In this document: positions 36,809 through 45,887 of the stretch, in pieces | How positions within the stretch are numbered: position 1 is the stretch's first letter | Layout: each line of letters begins with the position of its first letter | NCBI RefSeq assembly: GCF_900107535.1 | Contig: NZ_FNRA01000002.1 | Coordinates: 62,001 to 126,000 of the forward strand | Length of the DNA stretch: 64,000 bases | From: Pedobacter hartonius | GTDB lineage: Bacteria > Bacteroidota > Bacteroidia > Sphingobacteriales > Sphingobacteriaceae | Direction of reading: 5' to 3' | Program-made: the position numbers and the translations under genes | The notes under the pieces: model-generated | The model's database searches: none | Seen by the model: only the letters and a program-made list of their open reading frames with translations | Told to the model about the DNA's origin: nothing

Positions 36809-37078
36809 TTACCAGCTTGCTTTGGTAACTCCAGGAATTTTTCCTGCTAAAGCCATATCGCGGAATGTAACCCTTGATATACCAAAAGTACGCATATAAC
36901 CACGTGGACGGCCAGTCAGTTTACAACGGTTGTGTAAACGTACCGGTGACGAGTTTTTTGGTAACTTGTCTAATCCTTCAAAGTCACCTGCAGCTTTAAG
37001 TTCCGCACGTTTGTCTGCATATTTAGCAACCAATTTCTGGCGCTTAACTTCGCGAGCTTTTACTCCTTCTTTTGCCAT
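36809..37078 (-). CDS. rpsN: 30S ribosomal protein S14, zinc-free form
   Basis: 89 residues, the long zinc-independent type with no CxxC pairs. It sits in the head of the small subunit. It ends [20 protein letters not shown] followed by [10 protein letters not shown], diagnostic of the family. Its start overlaps the rplE stop by one base (37078), so translation is coupled. Confidence 0.98.
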   Translation of the reverse strand: MAKEGVKAREVKRQKLVAKYADKRAELKAAGDFEGLDKLPKNSSPVRLHNRCKLTGRPRGYMRTFGISRVTFRDMALAGKIPGVTKASW

Positions 37079-37650
37079 TATTGCTCTGTATTAGGGGTTT
37101 GATTTTTAAACGGTAATCCGAATTGTTTTAACAATTCCAATGCTTCAACATCAGTTGTTGCAGTAGTCACAAAAGTGATATCCATTCCTAAAATCTTAGA
37201 GATTTTATCGATGTTGATCTCAGGGAAGATGATTTGTTCAGTAATACCTAAAGTGTAATTACCTTTTCCATCAAAACCTTTATCATTAATACCTTTGAAA
37301 TCACGGATACGCGGCAAAGCTACGGAAATTAAACGATCTAAAAACTCAAACATGTTGTTATCACGTAAAGTTACACGTACACCAACCGGCATACCTTTAC
37401 GTAATTTGAAGTTTGAGATATCTTTTTTAGATTTTGCACCTACTGCCTGCTGACCTGAGATCGTGCTCATCTCTAAAATAGAGCTGTCCATGATCTTTTT
37501 ATCAGTTACAGAGAAACGGCCAACACCCTGGTTGATTGCAATCTTCTCAAGCTTAGGAACCTGCATTACGCTTTTGTAATTGAACTTGTCTTTAAGTGCA
37601 GTTACAATTTCCTCTTTGTATTTAGTCTTTAATCTTGGTATGTAAGTCAT
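37078..37650 (-). CDS. rplE: 50S ribosomal protein L5
   Basis: 190 residues. Binds 5S rRNA and bridges to S13. The family patterns [20 protein letters not shown] (about 25-44) and [20 protein letters not shown] (about 135-154) are plain. The tail runs about 10 residues past the usual end ([10 protein letters not shown]). Start and stop each overlap the neighbouring genes by one base. Confidence 0.98.
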   Translation of the reverse strand: MTYIPRLKTKYKEEIVTALKDKFNYKSVMQVPKLEKIAINQGVGRFSVTDKKIMDSSILEMSTISGQQAVGAKSKKDISNFKLRKGMPVGVRVTLRDNNMFEFLDRLISVALPRIRDFKGINDKGFDGKGNYTLGITEQIIFPEINIDKISKILGMDITFVTTATTDVEALELLKQFGLPFKNQTPNTEQ

Positions 37651-37991
37651 TATTTGATCTCCTCTCCTGATTTTTTAGATACCCTAACTAATTTCCCATC
37701 AGCATTAAGCTTTCTGCCAACACGCGTAGTTTTTCCGGTTTTCGGATCAATCAACGCAACGTTAGAAATATGAAGAGCAGCCTCTTTTTTAATGATACCA
37801 CCGTTTGGAGTAGCAGCATTTGGTTTTGTATGTTTAGATACAAGGTTTACACCTTCTACCAGAATTCTACTTTTAGTAATCAATACTGAAAGTACTTTAC
37901 CTTCCTGGCCTTTTGAATCACCAGCGATAACCTTTACTAAATCTCCTTTACGGATCTTTATCTTTGGTTGAACAGTTACTTTATTTTTCAT
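37650..37991 (-). CDS. rplX: 50S ribosomal protein L24
   Basis: 113 residues with an N-terminal KOW motif ([20 protein letters not shown], about 14-33). An assembly-initiator protein of the large subunit near the tunnel exit. Translationally coupled to rplE, one base after rplN on the other side. Confidence 0.98.
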   Translation of the reverse strand: MKNKVTVQPKIKIRKGDLVKVIAGDSKGQEGKVLSVLITKSRILVEGVNLVSKHTKPNAATPNGGIIKKEAALHISNVALIDPKTGKTTRVGRKLNADGKLVRVSKKSGEEIK

Positions 37992-37992
37992 T

Positions 37993-38361
37993 TTATAATA
38001 CCTCCGGTGCTAATGATACAATTTTCATGAATTGTTTTTCACGCAGTTCTCTCGCTACCGGGCCAAAAATACGTGTACCACGTGGCTCATCTTGTGCATT
38101 TAATAATACTGCTGCATTATCGTCGAAACGAATGTAAGAACCATCTTTACGTCTGATCTCTTTTTTTGTCCTTACCACAACTGCTTTAGAAACTGTTCCT
38201 TTTTTAATGTTTCCAGAAGGAAGTGCGCTTTTCACGGTAACAACGATTTTGTCACCAATTGACGCGTACCGTTTGCCGGTTCCACCAAGTACACGGATAA
38301 CCAGTACTTGTTTTGCGCCGCTATTGTCGGCTACGTTTAATCTTGATTCCTGTTGTACCAT
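37993..38361 (-). CDS. rplN: 50S ribosomal protein L14
   Basis: 122 residues, standard length. Forms bridges B5 and B8 to 16S rRNA. Starts [20 protein letters not shown] and ends [12 protein letters not shown], both diagnostic. One base separates it from rpsQ. Confidence 0.98.
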   Translation of the reverse strand: MVQQESRLNVADNSGAKQVLVIRVLGGTGKRYASIGDKIVVTVKSALPSGNIKKGTVSKAVVVRTKKEIRRKDGSYIRFDDNAAVLLNAQDEPRGTRIFGPVARELREKQFMKIVSLAPEVL

Positions 38362-38362
38362 G

Positions 38363-38617
38363 TTATTTAGCCCTCTCTAAAATTTCCACTAATCTCCAGT
38401 TCTTGTTTTTACTCAGCGGACGAGTCTCCATGATCAGTACTGTATCACCAATACCGCAATCGTTTTTCTCGTCATGAGCCATAAATTTGGTAGTTTTCTT
38501 AACAAACTTACCATAGATCGGGTGTTTCACTTTACGTTCTACCGCAACAACAACAGATTTATCCATTTTATTGCTTACCACCAACCCGGTTCTTGTTTTT
38601 CTTAATTGTCTTTCCAT
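38363..38617 (-). CDS. rpsQ: 30S ribosomal protein S17
   Basis: 84 residues, OB-fold primary 16S rRNA binder. The start at 38617 ([20 protein letters not shown]) matches the family; an ATG nine codons upstream overlaps rpmC and adds unrelated residues. The pattern [20 protein letters not shown] (about 48-67) is typical. Lies 13 bases after rpmC. Confidence 0.97.
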   Translation of the reverse strand: MERQLRKTRTGLVVSNKMDKSVVVAVERKVKHPIYGKFVKKTTKFMAHDEKNDCGIGDTVLIMETRPLSKNKNWRLVEILERAK

Positions 38618-38630
38618 TTCGACTCTAAAG

Positions 38631-38840
38631 TTATTTAGTTTCACTAGCTGACGCTGCCTTACGCTTTGTCATTTCAGTATTTAATCGGGCGATGTCTTTT
38701 CTTACCTTATTGATACGGGTAGGATTCTCTATAGCCGAAATTGTATGTGCAAATTTTAACTTTACTAAGTTTTCTTTCTCTTCTGCAATCCTGACTGCTA
38801 GTTCTTCTTGTGAAAGCCCTGTGATTTCTGAGTTCTTCAT
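38631..38840 (-). CDS. rpmC: 50S ribosomal protein L29
   Basis: 69 residues, two-helix protein near the tunnel exit that helps dock SRP and trigger factor. The pattern [20 protein letters not shown] (about 23-42) is typical. A 73-base gap separates it from rplP, with a possible GGGTC/GACCC pairing in it. Confidence 0.97.
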   Translation of the reverse strand: MKNSEITGLSQEELAVRIAEEKENLVKLKFAHTISAIENPTRINKVRKDIARLNTEMTKRKAASASETK

Positions 38841-38913
38841 TTTATTAATTTTTATGTTCTGGGTCTAGCGGTTATAATAACAAGTTACTTACAACATTGA
38901 CCCCAAAACTTCT

Positions 38914-39336
38914 TTATGCCTCTACGTAATCTCTACGTACTACAAATTTTGTTTGGATAGGTAATTTCTGAGCAGCTAAACGCATTGCTTCTTTAGCAAT
39001 TTCTAAAGATACACCTTCAGCTTCAAAAATGATACGTCCTGGTCTTACAACTGCAACCCAGTATTCCGGCGCACCTTTACCTTTACCCATACGTACTTCG
39101 GCTGGTTTCTTAGTTACCGGTTTGTCCGGGAAAATTCTAATCCACACCTGGCCTTCACGTTTCATGAAACGAGTTACCGCAATACGGGCTGCCTCTATCT
39201 GACGACTGGTAATCCATGTCGCCTCTAAAGATTTAATCCCGAAAGACCCGAATGACAATTCAGCACCACGTGTTGCTAAACCTTTCATTCTGCCTTTTTG
39301 CATCTTTCTGAACTTCGTTCTTTTTGGCTGTAACAT
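38914..39336 (-). CDS. rplP: 50S ribosomal protein L16
   Basis: 140 residues. Needed for peptidyl-transferase-centre maturation and A-site tRNA placement. Starts [19 protein letters not shown]; the conserved stretch with [20 protein letters not shown] (about 73-92) and [20 protein letters not shown] are plain. Lies 38 bases after rpsC. Confidence 0.98.
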   Translation of the reverse strand: MLQPKRTKFRKMQKGRMKGLATRGAELSFGSFGIKSLEATWITSRQIEAARIAVTRFMKREGQVWIRIFPDKPVTKKPAEVRMGKGKGAPEYWVAVVRPGRIIFEAEGVSLEIAKEAMRLAAQKLPIQTKFVVRRDYVEA

Positions 39337-39374
39337 CTTATTTTAATATTATCGTTAAACGATCTGTTGACTAA

Positions 39375-40247
39375 TTATTTACGAGGACCTCTGTTAGGAG
39401 TGTTTCCGCCTCTGTTATCTCTACCTGGACCGCCCTGACCCGGACCACCCTGACCAGGACCTCTTCCGCCACGACCGGCACCGCCTTTGTTGTCGTTTCT
39501 TCTGTCGCCACCGCCACGGTTATCTCTGTCTCTGCCGCCACCTGCACCAAAGGCACCTTCAGGTCTGCCACCTTTACCAGGAGCATTACTTGTTGCACCA
39601 ATGTTCGGAGAAAGATCACGTTTACCGTAAACCTCACCTTTACAGATCCATACTTTAACACCGATCTTACCATAAGTAGTCAATGCCTCAGCTAATGCAT
39701 AGTCAATATCAGCACGGAAAGTATGCAAAGGAATTCTTCCTTCTTTGTACTGCTCGTTACGAGCCATCTCTGCTCCGCCCAAACGACCTGAGGTCATTAT
39801 TTTGATCCCTTCAGCTCCCATACGCATTGTTGATGCGATAGTTGACTTCATGGCTCTACGGAATGAAATCCTTGCCTCTAATTGTTTTGCTACACCTTCT
39901 GCTACCAGTTGTGCATCAAGCTCAGGACGTTTGATCTCAAAAATGTTAATCTGAATCTCTTTTTTTGTAAGTTTCTTTAACTCTTCTTTGATCTTGTCAA
40001 CTTCAGCTCCTGCTTTTCCGATAACGATTCCCGGACGGGCAGTGTGGATAGTTACAGTGATACGTTTTAACGTACGCTCGATAACTACTTTAGCTACTCC
40101 TCCTTTTGCGATACGCACAGAAAGGTATTTTCTTATTTTTTCGTCCTCAACTAATTTGTCAGCATAGTTGTTGCCACCGAACCAGTTAGAATCCCAACCT
40201 CTGATGATTCCTAACCTGTTTCCTATTGGATGTGCTTTTTGTCCCAT
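39375..40247 (-). CDS. rpsC: 30S ribosomal protein S3 with long Gly/Arg-rich tail
   Basis: 290 residues, against about 210-240 for typical S3. The core (1 to about 210) is complete, with [20 protein letters not shown] and the KH-domain [20 protein letters not shown] (about 71-90) at the mRNA entry. From about 211 an 80-residue tail of Gly, Arg, Asn, Asp and Pro follows, including RGG-type repeats ([15 protein letters not shown], then [12 protein letters not shown]). Such tails bind RNA in other proteins; here the role is unknown. The mRNA region is GC-rich and repetitive. Confidence 0.97.
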   Translation of the reverse strand: MGQKAHPIGNRLGIIRGWDSNWFGGNNYADKLVEDEKIRKYLSVRIAKGGVAKVVIERTLKRITVTIHTARPGIVIGKAGAEVDKIKEELKKLTKKEIQINIFEIKRPELDAQLVAEGVAKQLEARISFRRAMKSTIASTMRMGAEGIKIMTSGRLGGAEMARNEQYKEGRIPLHTFRADIDYALAEALTTYGKIGVKVWICKGEVYGKRDLSPNIGATSNAPGKGGRPEGAFGAGGGRDRDNRGGGDRRNDNKGGAGRGGRGPGQGGPGQGGPGRDNRGGNTPNRGPRK

Positions 40248-40252
40248 TTCTA

Positions 40253-40615
40253 CTAATTAGTTTGAGTTTCAACGTTTTTACTATCTACTATCAAAGTTAC
40301 GTGATTAGAACGTTTACGTATTCTATAACCACGGCCTTGAGGTGCCGGTCTCAATCTTTTCAACTGGCGGCCACCACCAACCATTATTGTTTTCACATAT
40401 AATTGGTTTTCTTCAGGGCGAGAGCCTTCATTTTTAGTTTCCCAGTTTTTGATGGCTGACAACAAAAGTTTTTCAACTCTGATTGCTGCATCTTTATTGG
40501 TAAATTTTAAAATATGTAATGCTTTCTCTACACGCTCACCTCTGATAAGATCTACAACCAAACGCATCTTACGTGGTGAGGTTGGACAATTGTTTAATTT
40601 CGCTACTGCTTCCAT
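40253..40615 (-). CDS. rplV: 50S ribosomal protein L22
   Basis: 120 residues. Its long beta-hairpin lines the peptide exit tunnel; the hairpin loop is visible in [20 protein letters not shown] (about 79-98). N-terminus [20 protein letters not shown] is typical. Between rpsS and rpsC with gaps of 7 and 5 bases. Confidence 0.98.
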   Translation of the reverse strand: MEAVAKLNNCPTSPRKMRLVVDLIRGERVEKALHILKFTNKDAAIRVEKLLLSAIKNWETKNEGSRPEENQLYVKTIMVGGGRQLKRLRPAPQGRGYRIRKRSNHVTLIVDSKNVETQTN

Positions 40616-40622
40616 CTCTTAA

Positions 40623-40889
40623 TTATTTTTTCTTTTCAGAGTGACCCCTAAATGTTCTGGTTGGAGCAAACTCTCCCAGCTTGTGACCAACCATGTTTTC
40701 TGTTACGTATACCGGTATAAATTTATTACCGTTATGCACTGCAAATGTATGACCCACAAAATCTGGTGAGATCATCGATCTGCGTGACCAAGTTTTAATG
40801 ACAGACTTTTTGCCTGAATCATTCATAGAGACTACTTTCTTCTCTACGTTATGGTCAATATAAGGTCCTTTTTTAATCGAACGAGCCAT
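40623..40889 (-). CDS. rpsS: 30S ribosomal protein S19
   Basis: 88 residues. Head protein paired with S13. Starts [19 protein letters not shown] and has the conserved [20 protein letters not shown] (about 58-77) and GHSEKKK end. Its start overlaps the rplB stop by one base. Confidence 0.98.
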   Translation of the reverse strand: MARSIKKGPYIDHNVEKKVVSMNDSGKKSVIKTWSRRSMISPDFVGHTFAVHNGNKFIPVYVTENMVGHKLGEFAPTRTFRGHSEKKK

Positions 40890-41713
40890 TATTTCTTCCT
40901 TTTCTCTATGATGAAACGATTTGAGTATTTTTTAAGTGTACGGGTCTTGAAGCCTTTAGAATACATACCATTCCTTGAGCGTGGCTGACCTCCTGATGAG
41001 CGGCCCTCACCACCACCCATAGGGTGATCGACTGGGTTCATCGCTACCGGACGTGTTCTAGGACGACGTCCTAACCAGCGTTTACGACCTGCTTTACCTA
41101 ATACTTCATTTGCATGATCCGAATTGGAAACTGCTCCTATTGTTGCTAAACAAGTAGTTAAAATAGATCTAACCTCACCTGAAGGCATTTTCACAGTTGC
41201 ATATTTACCGTCACGTGCTGCTAACTGAGCATAAGCACCAGCACTACGTGCTAATTGTGCTCCACGACCTGGTTGAATTTCAATGTTGTGTACAATTGAT
41301 CCTAACGGAATGTTAGCTAATTTTAAAGTATTTCCAACTTCTGGAGTTGCTGTATCTCCCGATACTACTTTTTGCCCTACCTGCAATCCTTCCGGTGCAA
41401 TGATATAACGCTTCTCACCATCTGCATAATGTAATAATGCGATGCGTGCTGTACGGTTCGGATCGTATTCAACAGTAGCTACTGTTGCAGGAATATCAAA
41501 CTTATCACGTTTAAAATCAATTAAACGGTAAGATTTTTTGTGACCACCACCCATGTAGCGCATAGTCATCTTTCCTGTATTGTTACGTCCACCGGATTTC
41601 TTAGAAGAAACAACCAATGATTTTTCGGGCTTGGTTGCTGTAATCTCCGAGAAATCAGCCCCAACTCTAAAGCGGGTACCCGGAGTGACTGGTTTAAATT
41701 TTCTTAAGCCCAT
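40889..41713 (-). CDS. rplB: 50S ribosomal protein L2
   Basis: 274 residues, normal length. Needed for subunit joining and peptidyl-transferase activity. Conserved ending includes [19 protein letters not shown] (around 224-242), with the His that faces the catalytic centre, then [17 protein letters not shown]. Coupled to rpsS by a one-base overlap. Confidence 0.98.
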   Translation of the reverse strand: MGLRKFKPVTPGTRFRVGADFSEITATKPEKSLVVSSKKSGGRNNTGKMTMRYMGGGHKKSYRLIDFKRDKFDIPATVATVEYDPNRTARIALLHYADGEKRYIIAPEGLQVGQKVVSGDTATPEVGNTLKLANIPLGSIVHNIEIQPGRGAQLARSAGAYAQLAARDGKYATVKMPSGEVRSILTTCLATIGAVSNSDHANEVLGKAGRKRWLGRRPRTRPVAMNPVDHPMGGGEGRSSGGQPRSRNGMYSKGFKTRTLKKYSNRFIIEKRKK

Positions 41714-41736
41714 AGTTATAAATAATTCAATTCTTA

Positions 41737-42027
41737 TTAAATATTCGCGTAATAATCAATTGTTTCGCCTGCTGCCAGAGTTACAATCGCCTTTTTATAT
41801 TTCGGGCTACGTCCCGTAACTAAACCACCTTTTGTATTTCTTGATTTTAATTTTCCGTTCACAATCATTGTGTTGATCGCCAGAATATTAACACCATACA
41901 TTTTTTCGATAGCCTGTTTGATCTGCAGTTTGTTTGCTTTATGTTCTACTTTGAAAGTAAAGCGGCTTGACTTCTCTGTAAGAGCAGAAGCTTTTTCGGT
42001 TAATATTGGTTTCTTTAAAAATTCCAT
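41737..42027 (-). CDS. rplW: 50S ribosomal protein L23
   Basis: 96 residues. Rims the exit tunnel and docks trigger factor and SRP. I chose ATG 42027 ([20 protein letters not shown]), which leaves one base to the rplD stop; an ATG four codons upstream inside rplD is possible (100 residues). The pattern [20 protein letters not shown] is diagnostic. Confidence 0.95.
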   Translation of the reverse strand: MEFLKKPILTEKASALTEKSSRFTFKVEHKANKLQIKQAIEKMYGVNILAINTMIVNGKLKSRNTKGGLVTGRSPKYKKAIVTLAAGETIDYYANI

Positions 42028-42028
42028 A

Positions 42029-42658
42029 TTACTTGGCAAATGCCTCCTCCAATGTTTTAACAGTATTTGCAGTTAACAAAAGTTTACCACAGTTCAATAC
42101 ATCATATGTATTCAACTGGTCAGCGGTAATCACTTTCACTTTCTGAATGTTTCTGCTTGATAAATAGATATTGTTATCCTGTACAGGTAAAACCAATAAT
42201 GTTTTCTGACCAGTTAAGCTCAGCGCATTAACCAGGTTCACATAATTTTTAGTTTTAACCGAATCAAAGCTAAAATCTTCCAAAACAAGGATATTGTTAT
42301 CCTGAGCTTTATATGACAACGCAGATTTACGTGCCAATGATTTTAATTTTTTGTTCAGTTTGAAACTGTAATCACGTGGCTGAGGACCGAATACACGACC
42401 ACCACCATTAAACAAAGGAGATTTAATACTACCCGCACGGGCACCACCGGTTCCTTTTTGTTTGTATAACTTGCGTGTTGAACCAGCAATTTCGTTACGT
42501 TGCTTAGATTTGTGAGTTCCCTGACGTTGGTTAGCCAAATACTGTTTCACATCTAAATAAATTGCGTGATCGCTAGGTGTTACACCAAATACCGACTCAG
42601 GAAGTTGCACCTTGGCACCTGTCTCTTTTCCTGAAATGTTTACTACATTAACTTCCAT
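42029..42658 (-). CDS. rplD: 50S ribosomal protein L4
   Basis: 209 residues. Its extended loop reaches the tunnel constriction; [20 protein letters not shown] (about 62-81) is that loop. In E. coli L4 represses the S10 operon through a leader hairpin; here rplC has its own leader with two hairpins. Lies 4 bases after rplC. Confidence 0.98.
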   Translation of the reverse strand: MEVNVVNISGKETGAKVQLPESVFGVTPSDHAIYLDVKQYLANQRQGTHKSKQRNEIAGSTRKLYKQKGTGGARAGSIKSPLFNGGGRVFGPQPRDYSFKLNKKLKSLARKSALSYKAQDNNILVLEDFSFDSVKTKNYVNLVNALSLTGQKTLLVLPVQDNNIYLSSRNIQKVKVITADQLNTYDVLNCGKLLLTANTVKTLEEAFAK

Positions 42659-42662
42659 CTGC

Positions 42663-43280
42663 TTACTTGTCTAAGATTACGTAAGAACCTTTAGCTCCTG
42701 GAATGGAACCACTAACTACAACAAGATTTTGATCAGCATAAACTTTCAAAACCTGTAAGTTCTGAACTTTCACTCTATCTCCACCCATTCTTCCTGCCAT
42801 ACGCATACCTTTAAATACACGTGCAGGATACGAAGCAGCACCCAATGAACCCGGCGCACGCATTCTGTTATGCTGACCGTGAGTTTGACCACCAACACCA
42901 CCAAATCCGTGGCGTTTCACAACACCCTGGAAACCTTTACCTTTTGAAGTACCTACCACATCCACAAAATCGCCTTCAGCAAAAATGTTGACCGTTACAG
43001 TATCGCCTAAACTTAACGATTCTTCAAACGGTTCAAATTCTACCAACTTACGTTTTGGAGTTGTGTTTGCTTTCGCAAAATGGCCTTTAAGAGGCTGGGT
43101 TGTGTTCTTCGCTTTAGCTTCATCGAAGCTTAACTGTACTGAAACGTAACCGTCTTTCTCTTCGGTCTTAACCTGTGTAACTACACAAGGCCCAGCTTCG
43201 ATCACCGTACATGGAATGTTTCTTCCATCGGCGTCGAAAATGCTGGTCATTCCTACTTTTTTTCCAATAATACCTGACAT
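42663..43280 (-). CDS. rplC: 50S ribosomal protein L3
   Basis: 205 residues. An assembly-initiating 23S rRNA protein. N-terminus [20 protein letters not shown]; central loop near the peptidyl-transferase centre, [20 protein letters not shown] (about 135-154), with the Gln that is methylated in E. coli. It is the first gene of this cluster, because rpsJ, normally directly upstream, is 2.2 kb away behind a terminator. A strong promoter is at 43358-43388. Confidence 0.98.
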   Translation of the reverse strand: MSGIIGKKVGMTSIFDADGRNIPCTVIEAGPCVVTQVKTEEKDGYVSVQLSFDEAKAKNTTQPLKGHFAKANTTPKRKLVEFEPFEESLSLGDTVTVNIFAEGDFVDVVGTSKGKGFQGVVKRHGFGGVGGQTHGQHNRMRAPGSLGAASYPARVFKGMRMAGRMGGDRVKVQNLQVLKVYADQNLVVVSGSIPGAKGSYVILDK

Positions 43281-43305
43281 TTTCTTTTTTTAATTTAACA
43301 CCCAT

Positions 43306-43323
43306 CGAAGCAGTAGGGCTTCG
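43306..43323 (-). promoter_or_regulatory. Leader hairpin of the rplC operon
   Basis: CGAAGC (43306-43311) pairs with GCTTCG (43318-43323). A second small stem, CCCTTAACGGG in the mRNA, lies upstream. Both lie in the predicted 70-base leader, so ribosomal-protein autocontrol is possible. Confidence 0.4.
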
Positions 43324-43357
43324 TTCAAGGTGGATATACTTTCCCGTTAAGGGACGG

Positions 43358-43388
43358 CAAAAATAGGAAAGAAATCTTAATTTTCAAA
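43358..43388 (-). promoter_or_regulatory. Promoter of the rplC (S10-spc-alpha) cluster
   Basis: On the minus strand TTTG (43385-43388), exactly 19 bases, then TATTTTTG (43358-43365): a perfect match to the Bacteroidetes consensus. The leader would be about 70 bases. Confidence 0.78.
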
Positions 43389-43422
43389 CAGTTAGCGTAT
43401 TATTTTTTCAAATAAATGCTAT

Positions 43423-43430
43423 TATTTTTG
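43423..43430 (+). promoter_or_regulatory. Divergent -7 element facing the unassigned stretch
   Basis: TATTTTTG then CAC, a full -7 match on the plus strand, divergent from the rplC promoter. There is no TTTG at -33 spacing. It would start RNA near 43437. Confidence 0.45.
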
Positions 43431-43908
43431 CACAAATCGGATAAAGTGCGGTTAAAGCCAGTTTTGGCCTATTCGCTTGTTACTCAAACTGATCAATATT
43501 TTAGAGATTGCAAATGTCCCGGCCGGAATATACCGCTGATCCCGCCCGATCATAAAGCCCGAAACCGGAAATCCGGCACGGAGCAGAGGAGTAAATATGC
43601 ACAACAGTTTCCCTGCCCGGATGCCGGTCTTTCAGGGCTAAAGTATTCGGAATCTGAAAGATAACGAACATGCAGGAACAGCAGATTCCGGAAGCTCCCT
43701 GCAGTTGCTGTTCCGGGCTGCCATACCGGTACCTATCTATTCAGATAAGATCACGAAGCAGTACCGCTGAACCGGCGCAGATTGTTAAAAAACCGCTCTA
43801 AGACAGTAATTGTAAATAGTATTACCGACATTAGGGCAACTATATTATCTGTATTAACAAAAGCGAAAAATTAAAATATCATTACTAAATTCGTATAAAC
43901 TAATATTT
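43431..43908 (+). other. Unassigned stretch of about 470 bases, candidate non-coding RNA or long leader
   Basis: No convincing gene here. The first 350 bases look GC-richer than other gaps in this window, which are AT-rich, and they carry inverted repeats, best GGAACAGCA (43675-43683) with TGCTGTTCC (43706-43714). The one longer frame (43416-43664) gives a Pro/Lys/Arg-rich product of no known type. The last 100 bases are AT-rich with a TAAATTCG near-match before the next gene. I looked for tmRNA, SRP RNA and RNase P signatures and saw none. Confidence 0.4.
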
Positions 43909-44550
43909 ATGAATAAAATTATCTTACCCGTTCTTACCTTTTTACTGATCAGTCTTTCTGTTGCCTCTCAGGTTAAAGCTCCGGACACCGCTGCCGCAGA
44001 TTCAAGCCGGACCATCGCGAACACTGACTTCAGCCTCAGGGGTCAGTACCAGTCACTGCTTTCCAAATCGAAAACATATTACGGCTTCAAGCTGGTCAAC
44101 CCGGGCCGTCTGTCCGCTTTTTATAAAAGCGTTACCGATTCAATCAGAAAGGAACGTGCAGGCAGCAAAGCCAGTCAGGGCAGGATCAGGGAACAAGCCA
44201 AAACCATAGATACCCTAAACAGCCTCATCAAAACCAATGAGGGCGCCCTGGCTTCATCAAATCAAAAGTTGGATGACATTACCTTTCTGGGGATATCATT
44301 CAGCAAATCGGCTTATAACACTATCGTATGGTCTATCATCATTGTACTTGCTTTAGGCCTTGTATTCGTAATCAGCCGTTCAGCAAAAAATATCCATGAG
44401 GCAAAATACCGGACAGAACTTTATGAAGAGGTCTCCAAAGAATACCAGACCTACAAGACCAAGTCTAATGAAAAAGAAAAAAAACTTGCAAGGGAATTAC
44501 AGGATGAGCGTAATAAACTTGAGGATTATAAAAACAAAGGGCTGTCATAA
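43909..44550 (+). CDS. Exported/membrane coiled-coil protein, hypothetical
   Basis: 213 residues. A signal peptide or N-terminal anchor (about 1-20) is followed by a periplasmic stretch with a coiled coil (about 79-125), a second membrane span (about 137-156) and a highly charged cytosolic coiled coil (about 160-210, ending ELQDERNKLEDYKNKGLS). I recall similar Sphingobacteriaceae proteins labelled tRNA (guanine-N1)-methyltransferase, but no methyltransferase motif is visible and that name should not be used. The role is unknown. It sits alone in the island between rpsJ and rplC. Confidence 0.8.
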   Translation: MNKIILPVLTFLLISLSVASQVKAPDTAAADSSRTIANTDFSLRGQYQSLLSKSKTYYGFKLVNPGRLSAFYKSVTDSIRKERAGSKASQGRIREQAKTIDTLNSLIKTNEGALASSNQKLDDITFLGISFSKSAYNTIVWSIIIVLALGLVFVISRSAKNIHEAKYRTELYEEVSKEYQTYKTKSNEKEKKLARELQDERNKLEDYKNKGLS

Positions 44551-44561
44551 CAGATCAATGA

Positions 44562-44589
44562 ACCCGGCATCATCCAAAAGATGCCGGGT
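44562..44589. terminator. Hairpin between converging genes in the rpsJ-rplC island
   Basis: ACCCGGCATC (44562-44571) pairs perfectly with GATGCCGGGT (44580-44589), 8-base loop. Only a weak T-run follows. It lies between converging genes, so it is probably a bidirectional terminator. Confidence 0.65.
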
Positions 44590-44613
44590 GATTGTAATTT
44601 CAGGGACTCATTC

Positions 44614-45318
44614 TCAGACCGTAACCGCAGGACTGCTGGCATAAACGGCCCAGAGTTCATCCAGTGTTTTGCCCGTAAGCTCCTTCCAGGTACCGTCATT
44701 ATAAGTATGTGTACGAAGGCTTGCATCCATCATCTTAACTGTTCCTTTTTTGACATGCTGTTCAATCCATAGGAGGAACCTGCCTGTGATACGGTAACTG
44801 TTGGTATAATTCTGTTTTGCATTATAGTCGGGCAAAGCCCATTTGGAGCCTGCATTATCTATACCATAGGCATAACGTACATAATCGGCTATTCCTTCGG
44901 TCAGCCAGCCTGGTCCCGTGCTGTCACCATATCCCTGCACGATATGCATGGTTTCATGTGTCACCACATCTGTATCATAAGGATGTGCTTTCAGGTAACC
45001 GGCGCTGAACTTCACCTCGCCCCCGCTTGATTCAGCAACATACTTATAAGCAGTATCCACAATAAAGACCACATTTTTCGTTGCCTTTTTATTGAACGTT
45101 TTCACCAGGACAGGGTATACCTGAAAATAGGTATCGATCAGTTTCTGCTTCACTGCAGGAACCAAATTTGGATCATTGCTGTTAAAGATCAGGGCATATC
45201 CTTCTTTTCTGATCGTATCTGCGGGTGTTTGTGCTTTTAACGACGCATCCCGGGTTTCTCCGCTTAGCGTTCCCACAAGCAGCATTGCAAAAATTGTAAA
45301 GATAAATTGTTGTCTCAT
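44614..45318 (-). CDS. Secreted putative zinc metallopeptidase (basic secretory protein family)
   Basis: 234 residues with a signal peptide (about 1-20). It has the zinc motif HETMH (121-125, VVTHETMHIVQGY) and a downstream third-ligand candidate in WLTEGIADYVRYAYG (E141), as in the plant basic secretory protein/peptidase family, also found in Bacteroidetes. Substrate unknown. It is monocistronic; its upstream region carries a 12-bp AT-only inverted repeat (45356-45382). Confidence 0.82.
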   Translation of the reverse strand: MRQQFIFTIFAMLLVGTLSGETRDASLKAQTPADTIRKEGYALIFNSNDPNLVPAVKQKLIDTYFQVYPVLVKTFNKKATKNVVFIVDTAYKYVAESSGGEVKFSAGYLKAHPYDTDVVTHETMHIVQGYGDSTGPGWLTEGIADYVRYAYGIDNAGSKWALPDYNAKQNYTNSYRITGRFLLWIEQHVKKGTVKMMDASLRTHTYNDGTWKELTGKTLDELWAVYASSPAVTV

Positions 45319-45355
45319 TGCGCTATTTTTATGAATAAATAAACCTTAAGGTAAA

Positions 45356-45382
45356 TATATATTTTATTTGATAAAATATATA
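45356..45382. repeat. AT-only inverted repeat upstream of the secreted peptidase gene
   Basis: TATATATTTTAT (45356-45367) and ATAAAATATATA (45371-45382) are perfect inverted copies around TTG, about 40 bases before the ATG. Operator-like, but AT-rich palindromes arise easily by chance. Confidence 0.45.
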
Positions 45383-45467
45383 ATTTGGCAACAAGTATTT
45401 TTAACAATTGCAGGCAGCCCCCCCTCTCCATCCGGCGAAAGAGACTGATCCTGAAACGGTCATCTTA

Positions 45468-45509
45468 AAACAGAAAAGGCCTCCGGAAATCCGGAGGCCT
45501 TTTCTGTTT
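45468..45509 (-). terminator. Strong terminator after rpsJ
   Basis: A perfect 19-bp stem (45468-45486 with 45491-45509) with a 4-base loop and a GGCCTCCGG core flanked by A and T runs. It ends the rpsL-rpsG-fusA-rpsJ transcript and cuts rpsJ off from rplC. Confidence 0.92.
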
Positions 45510-45524
45510 ACCCGAAAAAATGCA

Positions 45525-45830
45525 TTAAACTTTAATTTCCACTTCAACACCGCTAGGTAATTCAAGTTTCATCAAAGCATCAACAGTTTTAGAGTTAGAG
45601 CTATAAATATCTAACAAACGTTTGTATGCACATAATTGAAACTGCTCACGTGCTTTTTTGTTCACGTGTGGTGAACGCAAAACAGTAAAGATTTTCTTTT
45701 CTGTTGGCAACGGAATTGGTCCGCTAACCACTGCACCCGTAGGTTTTACAGTTTTAACGATTTTCTCAGCAGATTTATCTACCAGGTTGTAATCGTATGA
45801 TTTTAATTTGATTCTGATTCTTTGGCTCAT
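45525..45830 (-). CDS. rpsJ: 30S ribosomal protein S10
   Basis: 101 residues. Small-subunit head protein that also partners NusB in antitermination. Begins [20 protein letters not shown] and has the [20 protein letters not shown] segment (about 38-57). Follows fusA, with tuf absent, and is last in the str transcript. In most Bacteroidetes rplC follows directly; here a terminator and two unrelated genes intervene. Confidence 0.98.
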   Translation of the reverse strand: MSQRIRIKLKSYDYNLVDKSAEKIVKTVKPTGAVVSGPIPLPTEKKIFTVLRSPHVNKKAREQFQLCAYKRLLDIYSSNSKTVDALMKLELPSGVEVEIKV

Positions 45831-45887
45831 GTTATGATTGTTAAGGCTGCCTGTTAGAGCTATTAATAACAGGCGGCCGGTTTAATA

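Noticed and set aside
38841..38913. GGGTC/GACCC pairing in the rplP-rpmC gap
   Set aside because: Only five or six pairs with a loop of over 35 bases; too weak to list as a leader.
39371..39673. 100-residue Val/Glu-rich frame overlapping the end of rpsC
   Set aside because: It is a frame shadow of the Gly/Arg-rich repeat codons of S3.
43416..43664. 82-residue frame beside the rplC promoter
   Set aside because: It starts inside the promoter-like element, its composition is unlike neighbouring proteins, and no motif is visible; the stretch is better described as unassigned DNA.
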